From: Bog-473 sp963804055
Lineage (GTDB): Bacteria; Actinomycetota; Acidimicrobiia; Acidimicrobiales; RAAP-2
DNA length: 64,000 bases
NCBI GenBank assembly: GCA_963804055.1
Contig: CAWDOU010000013.1
Location: forward strand, 124,001-188,000
Direction: 5' to 3'
Under the pieces are notes generated by a model. That model did no database searches. It was not told the DNA's origin and saw only the letters and a list, made by a program, of their open reading frames with translations. This document shows, in pieces, positions 27,101 to 34,706 of the stretch. The position numbers were made by a program, and so were the translations under genes. The stretch's first letter is position 1. The number at the start of each line of letters is the position of its first letter.

Positions 27101-27228
27101 CCACCCCTTACAAGCTCACCTCGACGTCGGCCGGCACATGCAACGTGACCGCCACCAAGGCCGGTGGCACCAACTACCTGCCCGTCTCGTCGGCCGCCAC
27201 CGTGGTGACCTTCGCCAATGCCACCTAG
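24157..27228 (+). CDS. Large exported beta-helix / tandem-repeat protein
   Basis: About 1023 residues. Signal region VVGAAAIVAALPATVISAAAS near the N-terminus. Residues ~45-480 form a right-handed beta-helix with recurring GGGI-N and VTGSTISNN turns, as in polymorphic outer-membrane-type and pectate-lyase-like folds. Two nearly identical Ig-like domains of 91-residue period (SASANPTSTAYGNTVSLSAAG) follow, then four 87-residue MBG/YDG-type repeats (LTVTSTSGTYGTALPLTTSGG). No LPxTG, lipobox or C-terminal anchor, so it is secreted or held non-covalently. The start is uncertain: GTG 24157 is preferred, while GTG 24127 and ATG within MGRVVG are possible. Adhesin or biofilm role is inferred. Lower GC and flanking dprA fragments suggest later insertion. 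Confidence 0.82.
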   Translation: MSSRSPVRGYGVVTLSRRMGRVVGAAAIVAALPATVISAAASFTPAVGAATTCSVVDATANTAYGSLQDAVAGATTGDALEVFGTCTGTTTISTNLTITGQAANGFTAPTLDGGSVDNSVTNSVLTISSGATVAIGNLMITDGNAAWGGGGILNFGSVTVTGSTISNNTASGGWGGGGILNDGSLTVTGSTISNNTATDAQGCTVDQTCIGGGIFNYPGNSVTVTGSTISNNSAGTQGGGIFQGEGPMAVTDSTISNNSAGSYGGGIYNDTTVTVTGSTISNNTSGYIGGGIYNDDGGAPTVTDSTISGNYAASEGGGIYLNLTTMTVTTSTISGNTAGGSGGGIYNYESSLIIVSSTISGTSGGGGIYNYSDTYPGSVSIAGTIVATNGANCAGTAITDDGYNLEDDAAASCGFSTASHDVVGQSPDLGTLANNGGPTETMALLPGSPAIDAIPNPTTVSIGTLCAGTDQRGVSRKTPMCDIGAYDTVNQAPSFSASANPTSTAYGNTVSLSAAGLPSGATGTVSFTSSGSTLCSNSVSSGSTSCSTAVLPAGTYPVTATYSGDGNYAGSTASTSFTVTEGSTTFSASANPTSTAYGNTVSLSAAGLPSGATGTVSFTSSGSTLCSNSVSSGSTSCSTAVLPAGTYPVTATYSGDGNYAGSTASTSFTVTEATQATLTVTSTSGTYGTALPLTTSGGSGTGAVTYTVKNGTATGCAISAATPYELTSTSAGTCKVTATKAGDTNYLPVSSAATVVTFKITQATLTVTSTSGTYGTALRLTTSGGSGTGAVTYTVTNGTATGCAISAATPYELTSASAGTCNVTATKAGGTNYLPVSSAATVVTFKITQAALTVTSTSGTYGTALPLTTSGGSGTGAVTYTVKNGTATGCSISAATPYELTSTSAGTCKVTATKAGDTNYLPVSSAATVVTFKATQATLTVTSTSGTYGTALRLTTSGGSGTGAVTYTVTNGTATGCAISAATPYKLTSTSAGTCNVTATKAGGTNYLPVSSAATVVTFANAT
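25639..26173. repeat. Two identical Ig-like coding repeats (273-base period)
   Basis: 25639-25900 and 25912-26173 appear identical over 262 bases including synonymous positions, separated by an 11-base spacer. This indicates very recent duplication or gene conversion, or an assembly collapse or expansion. Confidence 0.85.
26181..27225. repeat. Four 261-base tandem repeats (87 residues each)
   Basis: Units start at 26181, 26442, 26703 and 26964. Units 1 and 3 share ALPLTT / VKNG / CKVTATKAGDTN; units 2 and 4 share ALRLTT / VTNG / CNVTATKAGGTN. The array therefore arose by duplication of a two-unit, 522-base block. Confidence 0.9.
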
Positions 27229-27383
27229 CGGGAGTTTCCGGGCTCACGAGTGAAGAGCCAGCCTTCTCCCAGCCAATGGGTGTCTTGGGACTCGCGGGTG
27301 GAGTACCCGACTCAACGCTTGGGAGCGTAGGCGTCGAGTCCAAAGCCGGCCGCGCCCGGTCGGCGGGTGCCCGGACGGGGAAC
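27229..27383. other. Junction region between exoprotein and dprA
   Basis: 155 bases with no gene. The right part (27344-27382) is a copy of an internal piece of the LLM-like gene, fused at 27383 to the dprA 3' end. The left part (27229-27343) is unique in the window. Confidence 0.7.
27344..27382. repeat. 39-base direct repeat, copy B (fused to dprA)
   Basis: Identical to 23335-23373 within the LLM-like gene. It abuts the dprA stop region at 27384 and marks a duplication breakpoint. Confidence 0.85.
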
Positions 27384-28478
27384 TCAGGCCCGCTCCCACC
27401 ATCCCCCGGCGTCGCGGGCCAGGCCGGCCTGGGCCAATCGCTCCAGGCCGCCGCACAGCTCGGCCAGTTCGAGCCCGGTCACCCGGGCCAGCTCGTCCAG
27501 CGGCGTCGGGTCCATGCTCAAGGCGTCGTAGACCTGCCGGTCCCTCTCGGGGGCCATGGCCGGGGTCGGGGCCGATCGGGCGGCCGCCGGCACCCGTCCG
27601 TCGACCTCCCGGGGCACGGCGACCGCGGCCCCGAGGAGGGTCAGTGCAATGAGGATGTCGCCCGACGAGCACACGGGAAATGCGCCGTCGGCGAGGAGCG
27701 CGTTCGTGCCCTCGGACGTCGCGCTGCGGATGGACCCCGGCACCGCCCCGACCGGTACGCCCCTGTCCACGGCGGCCTCCACGGTGTGGCGCGATCCTCC
27801 GTGGTGGCGGCTCTCCACGACGACCACGACGTCGCTCAGGGCGGCCAGCAGCCGGTTGCGGACCGGGAAGCGCCACTTCTCGGTCGGGACACCCGCCGGG
27901 GACTCCGAGACGATCACGCCCTGGGACGCCACCCGCTCCCATAACCGCTCGTGCCGCCGCGGATACGCGTGGTCGAGACCACCCGCCACCACGGCCACGG
28001 GTGGCGCGCCGGCACCGCACGCACCTTCGTGCGCCGCACCGTCGATGCCCAGGGCGAGACCGGACACGACACTGACACCCGCGGCCGAGAGATCGGCGCC
28101 GAACTGTGCGGCGACGCCGATGCCGTAGCGCGTCGGCGCACGGGTGCCCACCAGCGCCACCGTGGGGAAGGCCGCGAGCGCGGCCGGGTCGCCGAGGCAG
28201 AAGAGCACGGCGGGGGCCCGCGGGTCGTCGGCGAGCCGCTCGGGATAAGGCGGCTTTCCGGCCAGGAGCACCTGAATGCCGAGGGCGCTGTGCCGCTGCC
28301 ATGCCCTGGCCACCTCGCGCACGGATCCCCCCGCGTCCGCAGTGGCGCGCTCCCACGCCTGTGCCGGGCTCTCCACGGCCAGCATCGTGCGCAGGCGGGC
28401 GGGACCCGTCGACGGCAGGGAGGCCAGGGCAACCGCATAGGCCTCCTGCGGGAGCTCCGGCCCGCCGTCGGCGCTCAT
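27384..28478 (-). CDS. dprA: DNA-processing protein DprA
   Basis: 364 residues. Loads RecA onto incoming single-stranded DNA in transformation. The Rossmann-like core is clear: ALVGTRAPTRYG, VVSGLALGIDGAAHEGA, FPVRNRLLAALSDVVVVVES and SGSRHT-type loop GGSRHTVEAAVDRG, then a winged-helix-like C-terminus (PLDELARVTGLELAELCGGLERL). The start at 28478 overlaps the comM stop, the usual actinobacterial comM-dprA order. A broken duplicate of its 3' end lies 3.6 kb to the left. Confidence 0.92.
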   Translation of the reverse strand: MSADGGPELPQEAYAVALASLPSTGPARLRTMLAVESPAQAWERATADAGGSVREVARAWQRHSALGIQVLLAGKPPYPERLADDPRAPAVLFCLGDPAALAAFPTVALVGTRAPTRYGIGVAAQFGADLSAAGVSVVSGLALGIDGAAHEGACGAGAPPVAVVAGGLDHAYPRRHERLWERVASQGVIVSESPAGVPTEKWRFPVRNRLLAALSDVVVVVESRHHGGSRHTVEAAVDRGVPVGAVPGSIRSATSEGTNALLADGAFPVCSSGDILIALTLLGAAVAVPREVDGRVPAAARSAPTPAMAPERDRQVYDALSMDPTPLDELARVTGLELAELCGGLERLAQAGLARDAGGWWERA

Positions 28479-29942
28479 GCCGCCACCACAGCGCCGCCCG
28501 CACGCAGCGACAGGGCCTCGGACGCGTGGGCGAACGACACGACATCTGCACCGTCGAGGTCGGCCACCGTGCGGGCAACCCGCGTCACCTTCTGCAGCCC
28601 GCGGGCACTCAGACCGCCGGCGCGCAGCTTGGACGCGAGCAGGTCGGCGGCGTCCTGGTCCATCGCCGGCTCGCCGTCCCGTTCGCTCGCGACGGCACGC
28701 GCCGCGGCCACGCGCCGGGCGGCCGGCGCGGACGGCTCGCCGGGCGTGGCCGAGAGGAGCTCATCGGGATCGGGGCGGCTGAGCGGCACGACGAGATCGA
28801 AGCGGTCGAGCAGCGGCGCCGAGATCCGTCGCCGGTAGCGGGCTCGGGCCACGGAGCTGCAACTGCACGCCCCCTCGTACACGCCCTCCCCGCAGGGGCA
28901 CGGGTTCATGGCGGCGACCAGCAGGAAGGCGGCAGGGAACGCCACCGTCCCACCGGCGCGGCTCACCCGGATCACACCCTCTTCGAGTGGCTGGCGCAAC
29001 GCCTCCAGTGCAGCCACCGGGAACTCGCCGAGTTCGTCGAGGAACAGGATGCCGTTGGTGGCCAGGCTGATCTCGCCGGGCCGGAGGGACCAACTGCCCC
29101 CGCCGACCAGGGAGACGATGGAGGCCCGGTGATGCGGGCGCCCGGAACGGAGGCCGTTCGAGTAACGCGCCGTCGGGCAGGGCACAGCCGGCGGCCGAGT
29201 GGATGCGCGTGACCGCCAGGGCCTCGTCGGGAGTGAGCGGCGGGAGCAGCCCTACCAGGCGCTCGGCCAGCATCGTCTTGCCCGACCCCGGTGGCCCGAT
29301 CATGAGCAGGTGGTGCCGGCCGGCCGCCGCGACCTCGACAGCCCGGCGGCCCAGGGCCTGGCCCCGCACGTCCGACAGGTCGGGCGGGTCGGGGGTGTGT
29401 CCCGCCCCGACCCGGGGCGGGAGGACGGGCCAGCTCGCCTGGCCCCGCAGGACGGCCACGAGCTGGCCCAGCGTGGCCGCACCCCGGACGGCCGCGCCGC
29501 GCACCAGGGCGGCCTCGCGGACGTCGCACAGCGGGACGACAAGGCCGGACGGCGCCGCCGCGTCGGCGAGGGCGATCATGCCCGGAATGTGCCGGAGCGA
29601 GCCGTTCAGCCCGAGCTCGCCGCAGAAGGAGAGGCTCTCGGTGCAGGCGGGGCTCAGCTCGCCGGCGGCGACGAGCAGGCCCACGGCGATGGGGAGGTCG
29701 AGCCCGGCGCCCCCCTTGCGCAGGCCGGACGGGGCCAGGTTCACCACCGTTCTCCGGAGTGGCCACGGCAGGCCGCTGGAGAGGATGGCGGCACGCACCC
29801 GGTCACGGGACTCACGCACGGCAGCGTCGGGCAGGCCCACGATGGTGAAGCCGGGCAGGCCGTTGGACACGTGGACCTCGACGGAGACCGCGCTGGCGGT
29901 GGCGCCGGTCAGGACTGCCGAATGGACGGCGGCGTGTTGCAC
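28475..29942 (-). pseudogene. comM: ComM/YifB-family AAA+ ATPase with a +1 frameshift
   Basis: Mg-chelatase-like AAA+ helicase associated with transformation and branch migration. First part: VEVHVSNGLPGFTIVGLPDAAVRESRDRVRAA, NLAPSGLRKGGAGLDLPIA and Walker A GPPGSGKTM. It ends in ...RPPFRAP, where the frame turns to nonsense. The expected HHRASIVSLVGGG, LFLDELGEF (Walker B), MNPCPCG and C-terminal domain continue one frame over to the stop at 28475. Deleting one base of the GGG at 29136-29138 (CCC in gene sense) restores about 488 residues, the usual length. GTG start at 29942. An assembly error is likelier than a real mutation. Confidence 0.88.
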
Positions 29943-30010
29943 CGTGGTGAACGGTCGCCATCTTCGGGTGTTGTCACGGTTCGTCGGCTCCGGCCGCTCC
30001 GAGAATGGGC

Positions 30011-30943
30011 CTATCGGTGGTGCCCGACCTGCTTGTACTCGAAGACCGTCGTCTTGAGAATGCACGCCGCCGGCTGAATGATCTCCACCCGGAGAATGCC
30101 GGTGGCGACGTCGAAGTCGACCCCCTCCGCTTCGAACGTGCCCGAACAGCTGCTCTGTTGCGGGATCGCCCCCAGATCGACGACGTGCCCGCTCACGCTG
30201 GTGCCGTGCAGCGACGTGGGCAAGGTGACCTCCAGCAGCGGCTTCTCGTTCGGGAAGAGGGTTCGTGAATCATCATCGGACGCACAGATCAGCCTCACGG
30301 GAGTCACGAAATCACACCCCTGAATGTCGTTCACCTTGTGATCGAGCTTGATGTACCCGGCCAGTCGGAGCGATCCGCCGTCAGGCGAGGTGGCGTGGTT
30401 GAGCCATGGGGTCGGATAGATCTGCAGATGACGCATGGTGCCCCACTCGCCGGCAATCATCCATTGGCCGTCAGGAGAGATGGCGTCGAAGGAGTTGTTG
30501 TACAGCTCACCCGGCACCAGCGTGTGGACATACTCCAGGCTCTTGCCCGCGGGCGTCGTGACGAGGAACATCTTCGAATTCCCGGAGCTGGGACCTTGAT
30601 AGGCGTCGAAGACCGAGCCGTCGAGCGAGTCCGGATCGCCGATGTGGGTCCAGCCCTGAGCCGAGAGGTTGGGCGGCACGGACTGGATCCCCCTGTACAG
30701 CTCGCCGGCTCTCTGTCCTCGCTCCTGCACCGTGGCCACGCCCTCGCCGGCTCCGAGCGTGTTCTCGACAGAGCTCCCGACCTGCTTCCAGCCGGAGATC
30801 CCCGCCTCCTCACTCGCGACGGCGGAGCTGTTGCGAGCGCCCGCAGCCCCTGCGGCAGCGCCGGGTCCCGGGCTCCAGAGAACGGCGGCGACAGTCAGTG
30901 GGGCGAGCCAGCCGACCTTCCATGGCGCCGACGTCAGTCGCAT
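30011..30943 (-). CDS. Exported protein of unknown function
   Basis: 310 residues. Signal peptide with basic start and hydrophobic core VGWLAPLTVAAVLWSPGPGAAAGA; cleavage probably near AGA. The mature part is beta-rich and not low-complexity: WTHIGDPDSLDGSVFDAYQG, DAISPDGQWMIAGEWGTMRHLQIYP, LDHKVNDIQGCDFVTPVRLICASDDDS. The SPDGQWM and DxxG patterns and spacing suggest a beta-propeller or WD40-like fold, but I do not recognise a family. Four mature cysteines could form disulfides. ATG at 30943; the longer frame runs through the divergent HD gene. Confidence 0.7.
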   Translation of the reverse strand: MRLTSAPWKVGWLAPLTVAAVLWSPGPGAAAGAAGARNSSAVASEEAGISGWKQVGSSVENTLGAGEGVATVQERGQRAGELYRGIQSVPPNLSAQGWTHIGDPDSLDGSVFDAYQGPSSGNSKMFLVTTPAGKSLEYVHTLVPGELYNNSFDAISPDGQWMIAGEWGTMRHLQIYPTPWLNHATSPDGGSLRLAGYIKLDHKVNDIQGCDFVTPVRLICASDDDSRTLFPNEKPLLEVTLPTSLHGTSVSGHVVDLGAIPQQSSCSGTFEAEGVDFDVATGILRVEIIQPAACILKTTVFEYKQVGHHR

Positions 30944-31066
30944 TCTGAACCCGCTCCCCGTCCCCGCTGCAGCATCCCTGCGCAGCCGATGTGCCCCACA
31001 GCCGCTTACTAACTTCTCACGTATCCACGACGAAGGTGGCGCAGAGGCGGATCCTAAGATCACCCC
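30944..31066. promoter_or_regulatory. Divergent promoter region (exported protein / HD protein)
   Basis: 123 bases between divergent starts, less GC-rich than the surroundings around 31000-31060. No motif identified with confidence. Confidence 0.3.
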
Positions 31067-31547
31067 GTGGAACGGCTCGACCGCGAGGGCAGAAGAGCGG
31101 ACAGCGTCCGGCGTTGCCTGCTGAGCCTGGCCGACGTGTCCGACGGTGGAGAGATCAGCGAGCTCGACCACGCGCTCCAAGTGGCCACACGAGCGCTGCG
31201 GGCGGGAGCCGATGACGAGCTCGTCCTGGCCGCGTTGTGCCACGACATCGGCAAGATCTTCGGCGACGCCGGCCACGGTGAGGTCGCCGCCGAGCTCCTC
31301 CGACCGCACATCCGATCCGAGCTCGTCGAGGTCGTTCGTCACCACGCAGCATTCGCTGCCCGGCATTGGGATGCGACCCTTCATGGGTCGACGGACCCCA
31401 GAAGAGCAATTCGAGAGTGAACCCTGGTACCCCACGGCCGTGATGTTCGTGGACGAGTGGGATATGCGGTCATTCGATCCCGACTACCCGAGCGCGTCGC
31501 TCCATTCGTTCACGCCGTTGATCGACGGGCTGATCCGAGGGGTCTGA
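31067..31547 (+). pseudogene. HD-domain phosphohydrolase-like protein, +1 frameshift
   Basis: Metal-dependent HD hydrolase of the small family that follows a YDxxLDHALQxATRA-type start. Visible ligands: H35 (ELDHALQ), H59-D60 (ALCHDIGK) and a HH pair in VVRHHAAF. At HWDATLHG the frame breaks. The conserved tail EEQFESEPWYPTAVMFVDEWDMRSFDPDYPS, ending GLIRGV, follows one frame over. Removing one G from GGG at 31385-31387 gives 159 residues. Related proteins handle phosphonates (PhnZ-like) or nucleotides; the substrate is unknown. GTG start at 31067. Confidence 0.78.
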
Positions 31548-31651
31548 CGGGGACTGCCGTCCACGCCTCGGCCCGGACGGCAGTTCCGGCCCGTAGGGTC
31601 GGCGTCAGGATCTGAACGACCGGGTCCGCCACCGACAAGGGAGGACGAGAC

Positions 31652-32338
31652 GTGACCGTGACCCTCATCACCGGTGCCAACAAGGGACTCGGGTACGAGA
31701 CCGCCCGTCGCCTCATCGCCGAAGGGCACACCGTCTACGTCGGAGCCCGCGACGTGGGTCGCGGAGAGGCGGCGGCACGTGAGCTCGGCGGCCGATTCGT
31801 GCAGCTCGATGTGACCGACGACGAATCGGTGGAGCAGGCCGTGCGGGTCATCGACGAACACGAAGGCCGACTGGACGTCCTGGTCAACAATGCGGGGGTG
31901 AGCTGGACCGGCGACGTCAGCGGGCCCGTCGCTCTGCAGGTCTTCGATACGAACGCGGTCGGTGTCATCCGCGTCACCCAGGCCGCGCTCCCGCTGCTGC
32001 AAAAGTCCGAGATCCCCGTCGTGGTCAACGTCTCGAGCGCACTGGGCTCGTTCTGGGCCGTCACCAACCCGGAACGGCGCCAGTTCCACTTCCCGTCCAT
32101 CATCTACGGCGCCAGCAAGGCCGCCGTCTCGATGCTCACCGTCCAGTACGCCAAGGCATTTCCCGACATCAAGTTCAACGCGGTCGAGCCCGGCTTCACC
32201 GCCACCGACCTCACCCCCTTCAGCAGCGCCGGCCAGCCCGTGGAGGACGGCGCGGAGGTGATCGTGCGCCTGGCGACCATCGGTTCGGACGGGCCGACGG
32301 GGACCTTCTCCGAGAACGAGGGCTCCCTGGCGTGGTAG
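31652..32338 (+). CDS. Short-chain dehydrogenase/reductase
   Basis: 228 residues, classical SDR. Cofactor motif TGANKGLG (7-14), NNAG at 79-82, catalytic Ser in NVSSALG, and Y152-x3-K156 in YGASKAAVS. ARD after strand 2 suggests NADPH preference. The arrangement is like plant or bacterial carbonyl-reductase SDRs. GTG start at 31652 behind a GGGAGGA ribosome-binding site. Confidence 0.9.
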   Translation: MTVTLITGANKGLGYETARRLIAEGHTVYVGARDVGRGEAAARELGGRFVQLDVTDDESVEQAVRVIDEHEGRLDVLVNNAGVSWTGDVSGPVALQVFDTNAVGVIRVTQAALPLLQKSEIPVVVNVSSALGSFWAVTNPERRQFHFPSIIYGASKAAVSMLTVQYAKAFPDIKFNAVEPGFTATDLTPFSSAGQPVEDGAEVIVRLATIGSDGPTGTFSENEGSLAW

Positions 32339-32360
32339 TCCCGGGGTAGCGTTCCCCTCC

Positions 32361-32645
32361 ATGAGGGAGCGTCTGCCGCTCTGTTTGGTCCTGGCGGGGA
32401 CCTTGACGGTCCTGGCCGGGAGCATCATCACCGTGATGTTGCTCGTGCGCCGTGACGGCTGCGACGGTGTGGCGACCGGTTGCCAGGGCTACACCAACAG
32501 CATCCACTGGACCTTCCCGCTCATCCTCCTGGGTGCGGTGTGCTTCGTCGCTGCCGGACTTTCCGCCACCACTCTCGGGCGAGGTCGTCATCGGGGAGTT
32601 CCCCGCGACGAGGCCACGGAGAGGGACGGGCCGGGTTCCGGCTGA
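32361..32645 (+). CDS. Small membrane protein, two helices
   Basis: 94 residues. Two hydrophobic helices (about 6-28 and 50-68) flank a short loop with two cysteines (CDGVATGC) that may form a disulfide outside. Charged, low-complexity C-terminus. No family recognised. It starts 22 bases after the SDR gene and is probably co-transcribed. Confidence 0.6.
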   Translation: MRERLPLCLVLAGTLTVLAGSIITVMLLVRRDGCDGVATGCQGYTNSIHWTFPLILLGAVCFVAAGLSATTLGRGRHRGVPRDEATERDGPGSG

Positions 32646-32656
32646 GCCGCTCCGCG

Positions 32657-33502
32657 CTACCGGAGCGACCGCACCTCGGCGAACCCGTTGCGAATGGCGG
32701 TGTCGCCACCACTGGTCGCCTCGAATGCGCAGCGACCCTCGCCCCGCGGGTGGATCCGAACCGTCAGGTCACGGTCGAGGAAGGCCGGGGAGGCAAACCG
32801 GACGGCCAGGCGCCTGAGCCGGGAGGGCTCCCCGCCGCACATGTTCTCGACCACGACCCTCGCACAGAGCGCCATGGTGCACAGGCCATGGAGGAACGGG
32901 CTCTCGTAGCCGCTGCGCCGGGCCGCCTCGACGTCGAAGTGGTGGTCAGAGAAGTCGCCCGAGACGTCGGCGTAGCGGCGCGCCATCTCCAGGTCGACGG
33001 GGACGACCTCCTCCGCCATGAGGCTCCGCCGGTCGACCTCGGCGATCGCGTAGTCGGGCAGGCCCGGCCCCGCCGAGTTCGCGGTGGTCCCGAGGAGGAC
33101 GGTGGTCCACCACTGCTCGGCGACGAGTTGTGCGTTGCTGTCGGTGGTGATGTGGAGGAACGTGATCCGAAGGTTGTCGCCTGCGGCCCGGGCGCTGTGG
33201 GTCTCGACGACCGTGCAGAGCTTCTCACCGGGCACCACGGGTCGGTGGAGGAGGAGGTCGTGTTGCCCGTGTACACCGCTCCGCGCCGCGGCGAAGACGG
33301 GTTCGGGGACCAGCTCGAGCATCGCGGCGAATTGGGCTCGGTAGGCCTGAGTGGCGAGAAGGGTCGGAGGGAGAGCTGTGCCCTCCACGTAGCGCTGATT
33401 GCTGTCGCCGGTCGCCAGCGCCAGCGCCGCACCCATGCCGGCGTCGAGCACGAGCTCGTACGGGCCCGCCCGGTCTCCGGCGTTCAGCCTGTCCGCAGCC
33501 AC
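32657..33502 (-). CDS. MaoC-like hydratase, double hotdog
   Basis: 281 residues with two hotdog halves. The C-terminal half holds the hydratase-2 motif: YADVSGDFSDHHFDVEAARRSGYESPFLHGL, with the catalytic Asp and His. The N-terminal half is degenerate, as in fungal/actinobacterial 2-enoyl-CoA hydratase 2. It would hydrate trans-2-enoyl-CoA to the (R)-3-hydroxy form in lipid or steroid-type degradation. GTG start at 33502; convergent with the small membrane protein gene (11 bases). Confidence 0.87.
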   Translation of the reverse strand: MAADRLNAGDRAGPYELVLDAGMGAALALATGDSNQRYVEGTALPPTLLATQAYRAQFAAMLELVPEPVFAAARSGVHGQHDLLLHRPVVPGEKLCTVVETHSARAAGDNLRITFLHITTDSNAQLVAEQWWTTVLLGTTANSAGPGLPDYAIAEVDRRSLMAEEVVPVDLEMARRYADVSGDFSDHHFDVEAARRSGYESPFLHGLCTMALCARVVVENMCGGEPSRLRRLAVRFASPAFLDRDLTVRIHPRGEGRCAFEATSGGDTAIRNGFAEVRSLR

Positions 33503-33565
33503 GAGCGCGATTCAATCAGCTCGGACGCCACGACTCGGCACGGTCGTGCGGCTGGGCCAGGCCGG

Positions 33566-34291
33566 TCAATCGGACGCGAGCCGCGCCAACAGGGCTGCCA
33601 CGAGGTCGGGTCGGCAGAGGAAAGGTGAATGATCCGTCGCCCACTCCACGACCGAACCGCACCGCGTGGCCATGATGCGCTGGAGGTCGGGGTGCACCGC
33701 CATGTCATGCGTGCAGACGGCGTACGTGGAAGGTGTGGTGTGCCAGGCCACGGCCCGAGGCGTCCCCTGCAAGGTGACGAGTGGCTGCGGGCCGAGGCGC
33801 GCCAACGCCCAGGCGACAGCCTCGGGGTCGCAGTCGTTGTAGAGACACTCGGCCGCGCTCGCAGGATCGAGGCTGATCAATTCGTCGGGGCTCATTCTGA
33901 ATGCGTCCCCCAGGTTGGGCCGGCCGTCGTGGGAAATGTGGCCGGCCTCGCCGTCAGCAGTCGCTGCGCTGACGCACGACTCGCCGGCCTCGAGGGCGAA
34001 GGCTGCGATGTAGACAAGGTGGCGGACCTTGTCGAGGGCCCCCGCCTCGGTGATGACGGCTCCCCCGTAGGAGTGGCCGACGAGCACCACGTCGTCGTCG
34101 CCTCCCTCGATCACCTCGCGCACGCGGGCCGCGTCGGCATGGAGGTCACCGAGTGGACCGGCGTCCTCCCCGTGGCCCGGGAGGTCGATCGCCGTGCAGG
34201 CAATCCCTGCGGAGCCGAGCAGGGCGAGCACCCGCTCCCAGGCCCAGGCCCCGTGCCAGGCCCCGTGCACCAGGACCACCCGTCGTTCCAT
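33566..34291 (-). CDS. Alpha/beta hydrolase (esterase-like)
   Basis: 241 residues, compact alpha/beta hydrolase. Oxyanion segment VLVHGAWHGAWAWERV, nucleophile S74 in GHSYGG and catalytic H221 in ATDHSPFL. This resembles the plant/actinobacterial esterase group related to methylesterase and salicylate-binding proteins. Substrate unknown. ATG at 34291 (MERRVVLVHG) is chosen over in-frame codons up to 34345. Confidence 0.88.
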   Translation of the reverse strand: MERRVVLVHGAWHGAWAWERVLALLGSAGIACTAIDLPGHGEDAGPLGDLHADAARVREVIEGGDDDVVLVGHSYGGAVITEAGALDKVRHLVYIAAFALEAGESCVSAATADGEAGHISHDGRPNLGDAFRMSPDELISLDPASAAECLYNDCDPEAVAWALARLGPQPLVTLQGTPRAVAWHTTPSTYAVCTHDMAVHPDLQRIMATRCGSVVEWATDHSPFLCRPDLVAALLARLASD

Positions 34292-34378
34292 CCCTCCAAC
34301 GTAGGGCGCGCCGGGCCTCGGCCGGATTCCTCCGGGAAATACCACGGCCGTGGCGGTCCCACCCCCTAGGCTCGGAGC

Positions 34379-34650
34379 ATGGGGCAGGGCGACGTGCCGA
34401 CGTCACGAGGGGGCCCACTCCGCCGACGCAAGGAGAAGCGGCAGCTCGAACACCTCGCTGCGTCGTCGGCGCGGGTCGGGACGCCAGTGGCATCGGCGGC
34501 GCACGTCAAGGTCATCGGGGATCAGCCCGCAGCCCCCGCGGCGACGTCGAGACACAGGAACCTGATTCGCCGGACTCCCGCGCTCCCGAACCGCGCACCG
34601 GCGGCTTTCACGTGCGGGCAGTGCCGATCGACCAACCGGTCGGCGACTGA
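34379..34650 (+). pseudogene. Possible small hypothetical protein with a frameshift
   Basis: Weak call. From ATG 34379 a basic, Lys/Arg-rich frame (RRRKEKRQLEHLAASS) has native-looking codon bias to about 34535. A neighbouring frame then takes over with GDVETQEPDSPDSRAPEP and GGFHVRAVPIDQPVGD before the stop at 34650. Adding one C at the CCCCC run near 34532-34536 joins them into about 90 residues. No homologue is recognised; it may be non-coding. Confidence 0.35.
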
Positions 34651-34706
34651 CGGCGGTCTCGACGGGGTCCCGGGAGTCCTCCGGTCCCAGCCCGGCAGCG
34701 GATGGC

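Noticed and set aside
24600..27228. CRISPR-like array
   Set aside because: Repeats are in-frame protein repeats of 261-273 bases (and short beta-helix turns) without unique spacers of CRISPR size.
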